A stretch of DNA of 64,000 nt, from positions 12,033,140 to 12,097,139 of the forward strand of contig OY744605.1 in NCBI GenBank assembly GCA_963556255.1. Reading direction: 5' to 3'. Position 1 is the first letter of the stretch. Every line of letters starts with the position of its first letter. Shown piece after piece: positions 1-10,824 of the stretch. Origin of the DNA: Allolobophora icterica. Lineage: Eukaryota; Annelida; Clitellata; Crassiclitellata; Lumbricidae. A program made the translations under genes and the position numbers. Below the pieces are notes generated by a model that did not search any database, was not told where the DNA came from, and was given only the letters and a program-made list of their open reading frames with translations.

Positions 1-2096
1 GCGGTCGTGTATTACGACTGGTGTATGGGGAATTATTCCCCGGGTTCAATTCTCGCTCTCCAGGGTTTCTAGTGAGCCCGGTAGCGTTCATTTGGCGATT
101 TAGTTGACCTACTGAACTTACCAACTTACTCTGCTGTCCTTCCAGAGAATCCAACTTACCCCTCAACGACCGTAAGGTAACAGCTATGTCTGCTAGATTG
201 TCGGGTTCTATTCCTCTGTTCTCGGGAGTAACCATTCTTTGTCCTGGCTCTAAGCTAGCCCCTAGTTCTACGTCAGATTCCCCTCTGTCACTCATGACGT
301 CAGGATGAGAACTAATTGACGAACTAGACATGAATGAAATTTAGATTATTATTTAATCTAGTACTAATAACTTCGCTAATGATGTCTACCTTATTCTAGA
401 GTTAACGGTCTTTCTTCAATTAGTCTCTCCGATAACCTACGTGCAATCAATTATTCCTTTAATTAATTTGATAAATTGAAGATATGAATTTACTGGTTCC
501 AAAACTCGACGTTGAAGGAATTTGTACTTTCAGTAAGGTTCCAATCATACAGAATCGGAAATTTCCCCTCACTAGTTAGATTACTACCCGAAGAGCAGTT
601 CACGGCTCTCCTCCTACAAGGCCTAAGTGCAGCGCCTAGCAATTAGCGCCTGGATGCGGTCGGTCCAGTCTTTATTATGATGAAGCGTGGCGCTACCTTA
701 CTGGCTTGACGGCAGCTGTCAGTAACAGATTTATGGAGCGGAAGATCACCAACAGTACCGTACTTCAATGAACTCCGCCGAGAAAAAGGGGGGGGGGGAA
801 ATTCAGACTAGTGCATGTGACGTATACTACGAGTCGTTCTCGCGTGGTCGTCGACAGAAACAGGTACAGACGTTGGTTAGGTGATCGTTGTAATTTGGCC
901 GTCGGTCACGTGACTCGGAAGCAACCGTGGTTCGACAGACAAGGTTTACTGGCGGCGTCAGAAGATGTAGTGGCCGGTTTCGCCGTGCGGAACCGGATAA
1001 GGTTTCACTTCCGGTTGGCGACAGCAGGCTTCAGTTTAGTAGACGTCTCGAATCAGTAACGCGGTCATCAGACAGACAGCGTTTCTGTGGACGCCAGTAG
1101 ACAGGCAAAACGACAGGAGATTTCTGGCGCGTAGATTCGGACAGGACTTGGCTTCCACGACAGCACGGATGTGCGGTCGTCAGATTGACAGATCGGCAGC
1201 GTAGTTCGACAGCAGACAGCTCTCACAACAGCACGGATGTGCGGTCGTCAGATTCGTCAGATTGACAAATCGGCAGCGTCGCGCAGATTCGGACAGGACT
1301 TGGCTTCCACGACAGCACGGATGTGCGGTCGTCAGATTGACAGATCAGCAGCGGCTCGCAGATTCGGACAGGACTTGGCTTCCACGACAGCACGGATGTG
1401 CGGTCGTCAGATTGACAGATCAGCAGCGCTCGCAGATTCGGACAGGACTTGGCTTCCACGACAGCACGGATGTGCGGTCGTCAGATTGACAGATCAGCAG
1501 CGGCTCGCAGATTCGGACAGGACTTGGCTTCCACGACAGCACGGATGTGCGGTCGTCAGATTGACAGATCAGCAGCGGCTCGCAGATTCGGACAGGACAA
1601 CTTCTCGTCTACATGGTTCAACTCAACGGAAGTTGGAGTTGGGAAGCTTCGAAGGCGGCGTAGATACGGTCGACTCGCGTCTTCCTTTGTCTCCTCGGCA
1701 AACAAAGCAGTTGCGCGGTCGCGTCCTTCGGCAGATGTCGTCTCCAGATCCGGTTTCAGGAACGTCTTCAGCTCCTCCCCAACTGAAGAAATCTCTCTCA
1801 AGCGGCGGTTTTTGTATACTTCCTCACAGACGCTTATGGCTTAGACGCATACCTCAGCCAATCAGATACAACTAGGTTTTTACTACAGCCCTTTTTATTA
1901 GTCAGCAGTTTGGCAGGCTGAATGTTTTAATATTTTCCATTGGCGGCCAGTCTTGGGGCTGGTTTCCGACCACTTGTTTAAAGTTAGTTTCGTAATTGCT
2001 CTATTACTACATTAAATCAGCGTTCTTTTAATTTCTTTAATTTTTTTTAAAAATTTTCTAAGATTTTAAGCCCTCCCTGAAATCCAAACCCTCACA
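1..2096 (-). repeat. 3' LTR of a Ty3/gypsy-type retrotransposon (cut by window edge)
   Basis: Positions 1-2096 repeat 10494-12584 almost exactly. I found two isolated substitutions (379 versus 10872, 472 versus 10965), a one-base G-run difference near 788, a T/A-run difference near 2050 and two short indels in the 75-bp repeats. On the minus strand the repeat begins TGTGAGGG, the usual TG start, and a purine-rich tract lies directly upstream. This copy is therefore the 3' LTR. Its far end lies outside the window, so the LTR is longer than 2.09 kb. Positions 1-331 duplicate the first 110 codons of ORF1. The near-identity of the two copies implies recent insertion. Confidence 0.88.
1134..1600. 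repeat. 75-bp tandem repeats in the 3' LTR
   Basis: Units start at 1286, 1361, 1435, 1510 and 1585 (last one partial). A longer divergent unit starts at 1134. Each contains GATTCGGACAGGACTTGGCT and later GATGTGCGGTCGTCAGATTG. One unit has lost a single base. The open frames seen here on both strands are by-products of the repeat. Confidence 0.9.
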
Positions 2097-2116
2097 CTAT
2101 CCGCCTTTCTCCCCAT
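2097..2116 (-). other. Polypurine tract (plus-strand primer) of the LTR retrotransposon
   Basis: Read on the minus strand, the 18 bases directly before the 3' LTR are GGGGAGAAAGGCGGATAG, nearly all purine. This is the expected position and composition of the primer for plus-strand DNA synthesis. It fixes the orientation and the LTR boundary at 2096/2097. Confidence 0.75.
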
Positions 2117-2799
2117 CCGGAACTCCGGTCCGGACGTACTATCAAAATTGGACCCCACACTCCAACTGTTCCACATATAAGATAAGTTTTAATAAAGATA
2201 GTTTGTCTTTCCATTCACCATCTTTAACTCCGCTGGATTACATTCCTTAAGGCAAATATATTTTCCATATAAGCCATGAATTCCGGCCGGTTCCTAGCTC
2301 TTTAATACGATTGCCATGGTACTCCAACTTTTAGCCTTACATCAAAATTGCGATCGTCCCTGACAAGTAACTCTATCCAAATTTAAATGTCATTACCTAT
2401 GCGTCCCCCTATTCTTACTGATGTTTCATCGCCCCTGTTTTTATCAATACATATATATATATAATGTCTAGTTAAGTGCTTAACAATGATCCATTTCCAC
2501 CAATCTCTCTTGATCCTGAAATCCATTAATCTCCTTTTCACACTCAACAGAGCGCCTCGGACTTACTCTTTCCATACGATCCTACGAACATCGCTTAAGC
2601 GGTTCACTCTATTAATAACAATAAATTGTCATGTCTTTAAAATTCTACTGGCGGCTTAACCCGTAGCCTTGTCGCTGGTTATATAAAGAAAGCTAAATTT
2701 GATAAAAGTTAAGTTCGTTCCTACTTGAGTCATTTAGTTGCGGTTACAGTGATTAATCAGCTACCCTTAAGCACAGTTCTTAATGGCGTATATTCATAA
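2117..2799. other. Non-coding AT-rich spacer of the retrotransposon
   Basis: This lies between ORF3 and the polypurine tract. I see no convincing reading frame. It is presumably the 3' untranslated part of the element's internal region. Confidence 0.5.
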
Positions 2800-3786
2800 T
2801 TAAATTTTTAAGGATCGAGTCACAATACTGTTTGTTACCACAACTTTAGCTCGGTTGACCTCCTCAGCGTTGAAACAGAACTCCGTAAAACCAAGTGGCC
2901 CGTCGGACTGCGTAGGCCGTGCAGTGCATACGGCGACGTTCAGCAGGCCTAGATCCCCGTTGTCCTCCTCTCGTCTCATCCTTTCACGGAAGGTGTCCTC
3001 GGGCATCGGCATCTCTTGAGCCCAGAAATGGCTCAACATTTCCACTATCCGGCCCCATTGATCATACGTCCAATGTGGATTATTCCACGGGCGGAGGGTA
3101 GGAACCAGGATCGCCAACGGAGGCAAGTAAGGTGGTACAGCCAGTCTCTCACGCCGGGCCCAGTTCTGCAACGCAAAGTGTCCACCAATGGACGCGGACA
3201 TCGCTTGTATTGTGGCCAGTATAATTCCCAGAGTATCCGGGTACTGGTGGACCGTCAACGCCACCCGCCGGACGCGACGGACGAAACTCCGCTGCACTGT
3301 CACCTGCCCGGCAGAGTACATTTCTCGCAGAACATGGCAAATCATGGCTGCCGTTCTGGTTTGCCAATGATCGATTGTCCCCAGCGCGTCCATCACTTCG
3401 TCTTCCAATGCATCATCGATATCAGATGCTTCGTCTTCTTCCAGCAAAGGAGTCACTGAGGTCAGAGAAGAATACGACGAAGGCGCTTCCCCGCCTGACT
3501 GCATTACCTCTCCATAGCTCGGCGGCTCTTCCGAGATTAACGAACACGAAGGGGTGTGAAGACCTCCTTCCCCCATTCCTCTACCGCTCAAATCATTGAA
3601 CTGGTACGGACGTTCATCCAGAAGAGGGGTCCCCGTGTCTCTCACGTCACCTTCCTCTGAGTACCCCTCCAATTCCCCCAGCATCTCATGAATGTCCCTC
3701 AGTTCAGCGTCGGTGACATCCCTCGGAGTCAGATTAGCCACTTCTTCCGCTGCCGTCACATTTAAGTTATTCGACTCCATTTTCAC
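2800..3786 (-). CDS. ORF3, accessory protein of the LTR retrotransposon, PPSY motif, unknown function
   Basis: A 328-codon uninterrupted frame lies downstream of gag-pol on the same strand, where env or accessory genes sit in retrovirus-like elements. I do not recognise the product. The first 135 residues are acidic and carry PPSY at 88-91, a PPxY motif of the kind that recruits WW-domain ubiquitin ligases for viral budding. A basic patch RSFVRRVRRVA follows at about 167-177, then a moderately hydrophobic stretch (about 185-206) and a Trp/Pro-rich region (about 210-260). There is no signal peptide, no obvious transmembrane anchor and no furin-type site, so it does not look like an envelope glycoprotein. 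A matrix- or capsid-associated role is speculation. Expression probably needs splicing or reinitiation, because 848 bases separate it from pol. Confidence 0.6.
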   Translation of the reverse strand: MKMESNNLNVTAAEEVANLTPRDVTDAELRDIHEMLGELEGYSEEGDVRDTGTPLLDERPYQFNDLSGRGMGEGGLHTPSCSLISEEPPSYGEVMQSGGEAPSSYSSLTSVTPLLEEDEASDIDDALEDEVMDALGTIDHWQTRTAAMICHVLREMYSAGQVTVQRSFVRRVRRVALTVHQYPDTLGIILATIQAMSASIGGHFALQNWARRERLAVPPYLPPLAILVPTLRPWNNPHWTYDQWGRIVEMLSHFWAQEMPMPEDTFRERMRREEDNGDLGLLNVAVCTARPTQSDGPLGFTEFCFNAEEVNRAKVVVTNSIVTRSLKI

Positions 3787-4634
3787 AACTTAGAATGTTA
3801 CTCGAAAGCTTTTTGTAGAATTTTTATTCTCCTCTACTATCCACTCGGAAGATAAAACTCAAGTGAACTTACCAACTGATGTCGGTACCTATTAAAGACT
3901 TAGTTCCCAGGCCGCTCAGTGGACGATGAAGGGTTGTACATTTGACATAATTTTTGACTAATCGTTCTTATCCTAGAGTTACAATTCTACCCCTTTAAAG
4001 TCGGCGTGTCACTCTCGAACTCCAGGTCACTGCGGAGGGGATAGAAGATTTTCCGTTCGTCCATCTCAGCCGGACGACGACTGGAGTTTCTAGTTACACC
4101 CTTATCAGCAACGACCCTACCTAATAGCCGACCAGATGTCGCTTAGTTCCTCCGAATATTCTTATACGTAGCGTTCACACACTCAGTACATAACAGGTGC
4201 TATTTACACATCAGGCTGCTCAATCTTTACTTAATTCTCTTTTAACTTAATTCCACTTCTTCCAGTCATTTATTTTAAAGCCGCAAGACTAACAAGCATT
4301 ACTTGTTTCAACTGATTACATCAGTTTATTTAATTGCCATCCATGTATTATAGATTCTAATATGCTATTTCTTCTGGTCATTAAATTATCTACTCCATAA
4401 GAATCGTATCAGCTTCTAGCACGCCTTTATTAGTCTATTTATGAGCTTCTTTTATAGGTCTAGGTAATCCATTTAATTCAGTAATTTAATAAGAGCAGGA
4501 TCCATTCACCCGTTCATCTTAACACAGAAATTGACCAGTTATTTAAGTCAATCTCCCCTCTCTGGAAAGGCCCCGCTGCCATACTATATATATTTGCTCT
4601 TATTTACAACCCGACTCTGCACAGGCGTGACCCA
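3787..4634. other. Non-coding gap between gag-pol and ORF3
   Basis: About 850 bases of AT-rich sequence inside the retrotransposon, with no supported frame on either strand. It may hold the splice acceptor or leader for ORF3; I could not assign one. Confidence 0.45.
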
Positions 4635-7600
4635 TTAATCACCCAGAGCATATCTCTGTGGGGGACGTATTTGTCTCTTGGGTCGCTCCTCTCGTCTTTC
4701 ATCTCCTTCCGCGTACAAATTCCCCAAACCGCCATCTAAGAAGAATTCAGGCCCTCTCATCTCTTCTTTCGCAGCTTCTACAGCGCCATCCGAATAACAT
4801 CGTTTCAAAAAATCTATGTAAACCACTTTCGGTTGTGATCTCGCGGTCTTTCGAATGCGATAGAGAATAGAACTCAACTTCTCTATGATCTCAAATGGCC
4901 CAACATAAAATGATTTCCATTTATTCTTTTCATCTCTCTTCAATCGTGGATAAAAGTACCAAACTTTGTTTCCCACTTCAAACTGTTTAGCCTTCACCCG
5001 CAGATTGTATCTTATCGCACTCGTTTCCGCACTCCTCTTCATGCATTCTCGGGCCAGTGTAAATGACCGTTGCATTTCCTCTTTTTGTTTTAACACATGT
5101 TCTACATAAGTTGGTGAATCATCCTTTGTGTTATATGTTCCTAACACCAAATCCATGGGCATTTTCAAGTCCCTGCCCAGGAACAATTTATTGGGACTGA
5201 ACCCTGTCGCACTATGAACAGTAGAGCGGTAGGCACACATGACGGCGTGGAGATGTATATCCCAACTTTTGTGATCATTTTGAAGAGCTTTACCTAGAAG
5301 AGTATTAAGCGTATGGTGCCAACGTTCGAGTCTGCCATTAGAGCTCGGTTTATAAGCAGAACAGCGGATATGATCAATCTGCATAAGCTGACATAACTGT
5401 TGGAACAGCTCCGCTTCAAAACACGGGCCCCGATCAGTTAGGATCTGTATGGGACAACCGAAATAATAGACCCAATGCGTTATCAAAGCATGCGCAGTAG
5501 TGGCTGCATCTTGACCTTTAGTCGCCACCGCAACGACAAAACGCGAACAATGATCCATCATCGTTAAAATGAAACGACAGCCCCGGGGAGTGGTAGGATG
5601 AGGTCCTGTAAAATCTAGTGCCAAGATTTCATTTATCTCCCCCACAGACAAATCTTGGAGTAACCCTTGACGAGGGGGCTTTCCTCGCAAATACCTAGCG
5701 CATTTACTGCATTTCATTAATTGCAGTCGTACAGCTTCAACCCAACCTGGAAAGTAACACCGTCTCTGAAAATTAGCCAGGGTCTTCCGTAAACCCATAT
5801 GAGCAGCCCCTACCCCTGAGTGGGACATATCAATCAAGACCTCGCGTCGACAGGGTGGGGGAATAAGCTGGTGCCACTTTATTCGCCCGTCCCGGCTATC
5901 GGTCTCGGCTTCGGCCCTCAGCCACTGCCGCGTCAATAGACCATCAAAGAGTACAAGCTGAGGCCACTGGGCCACTAATGACTTTATCACCTTGCTGAGT
6001 CCTCGGGTTTCGGCGTGGGAAGGTGGATCATCACTCTCGATCTTCCGACGTATGATCCAGCCCAAATTTTCATCTGTTAGTTGTTCAGCGGCGATTGTCA
6101 CTCGATCCCAGTCGGTCGGCAATAGTAAATCTTCACAGCGGGGAAGTGGCGCCCTCTTCACAACATTGACCGCCAACGGTCGTCGAGATAAACTATCTGC
6201 ATTTCGATGCGAACAGCCAGCCCGATGTAAAATTTCGAAATCAAACTGTTCAATCAGTAACACCCATCTAGACTGTTGTCCAATTGGTTCCTTAGTCTGT
6301 CTAATATGCGTCAGTGCGCTGTTATCTGTCCTTAAGAGAAACTTCCTGCCCAACAGGTAGACTTTAAACAGTTTTAAGAAGTACACAATAGCCAACAATT
6401 CGCGTCGCATCACATCATAGTTCCGTTCTGCCGGTGAACAGACTCTACTACCATAACAGATAACCCTTTCTTGGCCGTCCTGCACTTGAGAGAGTACGGC
6501 CCCGATTGATTCATTAGAAGCGTCAGTATCCAAAATGTACTTATCATGATCATTTGGCATGGCCAATATCGGTGCAGACGTCAGTTTCTCTTTCAACTGG
6601 TTGAACGCTATTTCACATTCATTTGACCAGACAAATTTCTCTGTCTTCTTAGTCAGATCGTGTAAGGGTCGTGCTATTTTAGCGAAGTTAACCACAAATT
6701 TCCGGTAATAGGAGCAGAGTCCAAGATAAGAGCGCACGTCCTTCACTCTCTTAGGCGTAGGCCATCCTTTAACAGCTTCTATTTTAGAAGGGTCTGTCGC
6801 TAACCCGTCCCGATTTATTACGTATCCTAGAAACAAAATTTGACTCTGCATTAAATGACATTTGGATGGTTTCAATTTTAAGTTAGCTGCTTTCAGTCGA
6901 GACAGCACAATTTTCAACCTCTCCATATGAGTGTCCAGGTCAACACTGTAAATCAGAATATCGTCAAGATATATCAAGCAAATCTCATAATTTAATCCAT
7001 GTAATACAAGGTCCATCATCCGACCAAAGGCATGAGTTGCTCCGCAAAGTCCGAACGGCATGGATTTGTACTGGAAAGTCCCCCTTCTGGTAACGAAACT
7101 GGTCTTGTGCCTATCCTCCGGGCAAAGCGAAAGCTGATGGTACCCAGAAACCAGGTCAAAAGAACTGAACCATTGGGCACCTGTTAAACTGTCCAAGCAT
7201 TCACTAATAATTGGCAAAGGATAAGAATCCTTTCTAGTCTTGCTATTCAGAGCTCGGTAATCAATACAAAACCTTGCGGTGCCATCTCGTTTTGAAACCA
7301 TTACAATATTCGACACCCATTCCGATTGCGACGGCTCTATGATTCCTTGATTTAACATCTTACTTATTTGTTCATCAATAACGGGAAGTAAAGACATCGG
7401 TTGCCTACGGAGAGTCTGACGTACTGGCGCCTCATTCCCAGTATCAATCCGGTGTCTAATAATTTCTGTATAACCCAGATCCCAATCGTGAAGTGAAAAA
7501 GCTTCTTTATTTTCCAACAGTAGCTCTCGTAGTTTCGCTTTCGTTTCAGGTGGTACATCAGGCGCAGTATTAGACCACAGGGGCGTCAGCACAGCTTCTG

Positions 7601-10247
7601 CCTGATCGGTGTCTTCTTTGATCACCGCAGCACATGTAAGCGGCGCCAGCCTTACCCTCCTTTCCTCCAGCAGTACTACTTCGTCCAACTCACAGCTCTC
7701 CCCCTTCTGTAATTGGATCTCCTTGTCAGTCGGGTTTATGACTCTGACCGTGAGGTCCATCTCCCGCTCGGCTAATAAAGTGCTAGCCACGATTAGGCCT
7801 GTTTCAAGAAATTTCGCCTGCGTGGCCCACTGCACAGGCTTTTGATTTAAATCTGGCAGAACGGCATAGGCCTCTATATCTGCCTCACACATAGGTGGTA
7901 TTTTAACGTTTCTCGCTGTAACAATTCGCCTACAACGATTTTTGCCCGAACGCCTACGCACCGGCAACAGCTGACCATCTATCCATATTTCACCCGCTTT
8001 GAAATCCCAGCGTGTGTTCATCTGTTCTAAGAACGATAAACCCAAGATGACTTCATCCACTTGATCCGTAATAAGCATAGGAATCACATAATATCGCTCA
8101 CCGATTTGGCACTTCAACTTAGCCTCCCCCCGGATTTTTATACACGTCCCATTAGCAGCATTGAGACGTTGACAGGTGGCCATTAGCACTTCCTTCTTAG
8201 CATATCGGCTAGGACAAAGACATACTTGCGAACCAGTGTCAGCCAGAGCCAAAAGCAGGGCACCATGAATGCGCATCTGTATATACGCATTACTGCTCCC
8301 TTGTATGTGATACGACTGATTGGGCGCCACAGGCCGATCAGCCTGACGATAAGGGCACGAAATTCTCACGTGGTTTGGGGATTGGCACACAAAACACCTC
8401 CTTCCTCCAGCCGGGTAGTTCCGGTTCTGCTCCTGATTCTGATTCATCGCAGCCCATTGATCTTGACTTCCACGATGGAATCGATTATAGTGCGGTGGAT
8501 TGTTCGGCCGATAGTAAGTCGTTCCCGGTACTCGTCTCTCATTCCAAGAATTCTCTTGTTTCACTGTACTGGCCTCCTGGTCCCTTACAGCACGCGCCCT
8601 CCTCGCAGGTGGTGGTTCCTGGTCCTTCCGATCTCTTTCGGATTCCATTACATTCTGCCACCGTAATGAGTAAGTCAGCGCTTCCTGTAAAGTCTTACAA
8701 GCTTGTAACCGTAGCTGCGCAGATAGACGTTTGTCAAGTAAGGCCGATTCGTAACTTTGAACTGCAAGAATCTCGCTATATTTCTTATCAAGACCTTGAA
8801 AAGAACAAGAAATAAGAAGCCTTATCTCCTGAGCCAATTGTTCTAAACTCTGGTTTTGAGTTTGTCGTTTATTCCTTAAGCTCGACTGAAAGAAATCCCG
8901 TTGCAGCTCAGTACTAAAACGTTGCTTTAGCCTCTCCACAAGTTTCTCAGCCGTATCCAACTCTTTAGCGTCAGCTTCGTCAAGAATCATAGAAGCACTT
9001 CCGGTCAACGAACAAGAAAGGAAATTAAAACGTTCTGTCTCGTTCCAAGAATTCTGTAAACAACAAATCCGATACCTATGAAGGAAGACATTCAGGGAAC
9101 CAGTCCCATCAAACTCACCCAGATTCAGCGATTGCCTGTTCCGCGGCCGCACACTCATTTCCGGTCGTTCTGACGTCATCGCGTTCGCAGCTTCCGTCGC
9201 GACAAACCCCGTTCCTCTGCGCGCCATCATCTCAGTCGCGCGCCGTCTATCGGCGACTTCATTCATCGTTTCGTCCAGCTCCCAACGGTCGTCGGCTGAT
9301 ACGTGACTCGGCCCGACAGCTGTGCTCTCTAATGACTCTCCCCACGCGTTGCCCTGGACCCGCGTTTGTCTGTTCCTTTGTCCGTCTCCGTTCGTCTGAA
9401 TGTTTCTTGTCGTCGGTATCGGTCTGGAAAAAGCCGACGAATAGGTAACCTGTTCTGCAACCATTGGCTCCGGGCGTATCATTTCAGGCGTCCGATGACA
9501 AACTGAATGGGTAGCAAGTGAAAGCGGTTCAAAGGCCACGCGTCGATAGCTCGCCGCTCTCGGTCGGTCGTTATCGTAATTACCGTACTGTACTGTTGAC
9601 TCTGGTCCAGACCATTCGCGGCCCAAGTGCGAAGTAGCGACGGTCGGCTCCCCTCCTCGTGTAGACGTCATTAAGCCCGGCCGGTTATGTTGTAGAGATC
9701 TCACGTTTCCCCCGTATTGTCGTTCAGGCTCCATCGTTTCAGAAACACCTCTTCCTCTCGGCTCCCTCGCCGGATTCCAATTTGTGCAGTCGTTATCTCT
9801 GCTGCTAATAGGTGCAATCCAACCAGATCGCGTTTCCCTCTCTAAACCCCCATTTGAATCAAAATTCATAATTTGATTTTCTTCCCGTTCGAAATTCAAG
9901 TCCCCATTTGATCGCACGTAGGTCATTCTATTCTCTTCGTCTCGCTGTGCTCTGTCCGGTACTCTATATAACTCTGGCGCTATATAATTCCCTTCCTGTC
10001 TACTGCTCGCTTGTCTGTCGTACAACATTCTGTTGTGTTCACCTATGTCTCTTTCATTGTCTGTCCTTACCAATTCAGTACTACCATAATTAGCACGATG
10101 CAGCTGATTGTCCTCACTAATATACTCTGTTCCTACATCGACATCCAATGTTTGCACTACCGGTCTCACTTCAAATCCCATCCTCGTCGCCAGTCTCGGG
10201 ATTCGCGCCTCTACCACCTCCCAAGTGGTTAGGAGAGGAGTGACCAT
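4635..10247 (-). CDS. Gag-Pol polyprotein of a Ty3/gypsy-type LTR retrotransposon
   Basis: A single intact frame of 1870 codons. Domains in order, with approximate residues: a Gag/capsid-like segment (370-560); a CCHC zinc knuckle CFVCQSPNHVRISC (616-629); an aspartic protease with ADTGS (about 667); reverse transcriptase with FDLVSGYHQL (about 1032) and YLDDILIYS (about 1094); RNase H (from about 1239, DTDAS); the integrase HHCC zinc module (about 1470-1515); an integrase core with Asp in ALDFTG, Asp in LTDRG and Glu in GRLERW, the last two 35 residues apart (DD35E). A GPY/F-like module with YVGPFEI lies near the C-terminus. The order RT-RNaseH-IN is diagnostic of Ty3/gypsy rather than copia. 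No stops or frameshifts are present, and all catalytic signatures I looked for are there. It overlaps ORF1 by 77 bases in a different frame. Confidence 0.95.
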   Translation of the reverse strand: MVTPLLTTWEVVEARIPRLATRMGFEVRPVVQTLDVDVGTEYISEDNQLHRANYGSTELVRTDNERDIGEHNRMLYDRQASSRQEGNYIAPELYRVPDRAQRDEENRMTYVRSNGDLNFEREENQIMNFDSNGGLERETRSGWIAPISSRDNDCTNWNPAREPRGRGVSETMEPERQYGGNVRSLQHNRPGLMTSTRGGEPTVATSHLGREWSGPESTVQYGNYDNDRPRAASYRRVAFEPLSLATHSVCHRTPEMIRPEPMVAEQVTYSSAFSRPIPTTRNIQTNGDGQRNRQTRVQGNAWGESLESTAVGPSHVSADDRWELDETMNEVADRRRATEMMARRGTGFVATEAANAMTSERPEMSVRPRNRQSLNLGEFDGTGSLNVFLHRYRICCLQNSWNETERFNFLSCSLTGSASMILDEADAKELDTAEKLVERLKQRFSTELQRDFFQSSLRNKRQTQNQSLEQLAQEIRLLISCSFQGLDKKYSEILAVQSYESALLDKRLSAQLRLQACKTLQEALTYSLRWQNVMESERDRKDQEPPPARRARAVRDQEASTVKQENSWNERRVPGTTYYRPNNPPHYNRFHRGSQDQWAAMNQNQEQNRNYPAGGRRCFVCQSPNHVRISCPYRQADRPVAPNQSYHIQGSSNAYIQMRIHGALLLALADTGSQVCLCPSRYAKKEVLMATCQRLNAANGTCIKIRGEAKLKCQIGERYYVIPMLITDQVDEVILGLSFLEQMNTRWDFKAGEIWIDGQLLPVRRRSGKNRCRRIVTARNVKIPPMCEADIEAYAVLPDLNQKPVQWATQAKFLETGLIVASTLLAEREMDLTVRVINPTDKEIQLQKGESCELDEVVLLEERRVRLAPLTCAAVIKEDTDQAEAVLTPLWSNTAPDVPPETKAKLRELLLENKEAFSLHDWDLGYTEIIRHRIDTGNEAPVRQTLRRQPMSLLPVIDEQISKMLNQGIIEPSQSEWVSNIVMVSKRDGTARFCIDYRALNSKTRKDSYPLPIISECLDSLTGAQWFSSFDLVSGYHQLSLCPEDRHKTSFVTRRGTFQYKSMPFGLCGATHAFGRMMDLVLHGLNYEICLIYLDDILIYSVDLDTHMERLKIVLSRLKAANLKLKPSKCHLMQSQILFLGYVINRDGLATDPSKIEAVKGWPTPKRVKDVRSYLGLCSYYRKFVVNFAKIARPLHDLTKKTEKFVWSNECEIAFNQLKEKLTSAPILAMPNDHDKYILDTDASNESIGAVLSQVQDGQERVICYGSRVCSPAERNYDVMRRELLAIVYFLKLFKVYLLGRKFLLRTDNSALTHIRQTKEPIGQQSRWVLLIEQFDFEILHRAGCSHRNADSLSRRPLAVNVVKRAPLPRCEDLLLPTDWDRVTIAAEQLTDENLGWIIRRKIESDDPPSHAETRGLSKVIKSLVAQWPQLVLFDGLLTRQWLRAEAETDSRDGRIKWHQLIPPPCRREVLIDMSHSGVGAAHMGLRKTLANFQRRCYFPGWVEAVRLQLMKCSKCARYLRGKPPRQGLLQDLSVGEINEILALDFTGPHPTTPRGCRFILTMMDHCSRFVVAVATKGQDAATTAHALITHWVYYFGCPIQILTDRGPCFEAELFQQLCQLMQIDHIRCSAYKPSSNGRLERWHHTLNTLLGKALQNDHKSWDIHLHAVMCAYRSTVHSATGFSPNKLFLGRDLKMPMDLVLGTYNTKDDSPTYVEHVLKQKEEMQRSFTLARECMKRSAETSAIRYNLRVKAKQFEVGNKVWYFYPRLKRDEKNKWKSFYVGPFEIIEKLSSILYRIRKTARSQPKVVYIDFLKRCYSDGAVEAAKEEMRGPEFFLDGGLGNLYAEGDERREERPKRQIRPPQRYALGD

Positions 10248-10824
10248 CTGAAGGCCAGGGGTTCATTTCCTGCCTATTATGGCTATCCCGACCCAGAGAG
10301 CGAACCTGCGCTTGCATGTTATCGTACTTACTTACTAACGCGATCTCCCTGGTGCCGCTAGTTATAGTGCGATTGGACATTTCCTGCAATCTTTTGCTTC
10401 TCCGAAGCAACACTTCACTCGGCCCATGAGGTGCGACCGACTCCAGAACCTCTTCTGGTCTCATTACACTCGACGAAGGTGCTAAGTGACTAGGCGGTCG
10501 TGTATTACGACTGGTGTATGGGGAATTATTCCCCGGGTTCAATTCTCGCTCTCCAGGGTTTCTAGTGAGCCCGGTAGCGTTCATTTGGCGATTTAGTTGA
10601 CCTACTGAACTTACCAACTTACTCTGCTGTCCTTCCAGAGAATCCAACTTACCCCTCAACGACCGTAAGGTAACAGCTATGTCTGCTAGATTGTCGGGTT
10701 CTATTCCTCTGTTCTCGGGAGTAACCATTCTTTGTCCTGGCTCTAAGCTAGCCCCTAGTTCTACGTCAGATTCCCCTCTGTCACTCATGACGTCAGGATG
10801 AGAACTAATTGACGAACTAGACAT
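10171..10824 (-). CDS. ORF1, Gag N-terminal-like protein of the LTR retrotransposon
   Basis: 217 codons, upstream of gag-pol. Its last 77 bases overlap the start of that frame, which lies +1 relative to ORF1, so gag-pol could be made by +1 frameshifting or reinitiation. The product is hydrophilic and Ser/Arg/Asn-rich. A Leu-heptad stretch around residues 50-80 (LRSLRGKLDSLEGQQSKL) looks like a short coiled coil suited to self-assembly. It has no cysteine knuckle, because the CCHC motif is in the next ORF. Bases 10494-10824, including the ATG, lie inside the direct repeat, so the first 110 codons are LTR-encoded and are present again at 1-331. Confidence 0.65.
   Translation of the reverse strand: MSSSSISSHPDVMSDRGESDVELGASLEPGQRMVTPENRGIEPDNLADIAVTLRSLRGKLDSLEGQQSKLVSSVGQLNRQMNATGLTRNPGERELNPGNNSPYTSRNTRPPSHLAPSSSVMRPEEVLESVAPHGPSEVLLRRSKRLQEMSNRTITSGTREIALVSKYDNMQAQVRSLGRDSHNRQEMNPWPSDGHSSPNHLGGGRGANPETGDEDGI

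Noticed and set aside
811..1875. Several plus- and minus-strand open frames in the left LTR (and the equivalent at 11261-12363)
   Set aside because: They run through the 75-bp tandem repeat or antisense to LTR sequence, have no domain content, and change with repeat indels.
3016..3459. 147-codon plus-strand frame opposite ORF3
   Set aside because: It is antisense to the better-supported ORF3 and has no recognisable motif.
10424..10430. CCCATGAG as an LTR inner end with a CCA-type primer-binding site
   Set aside because: The preceding bases do not look like a tRNA 3' end, and the second LTR is cut by the window, so the boundary cannot be tested.
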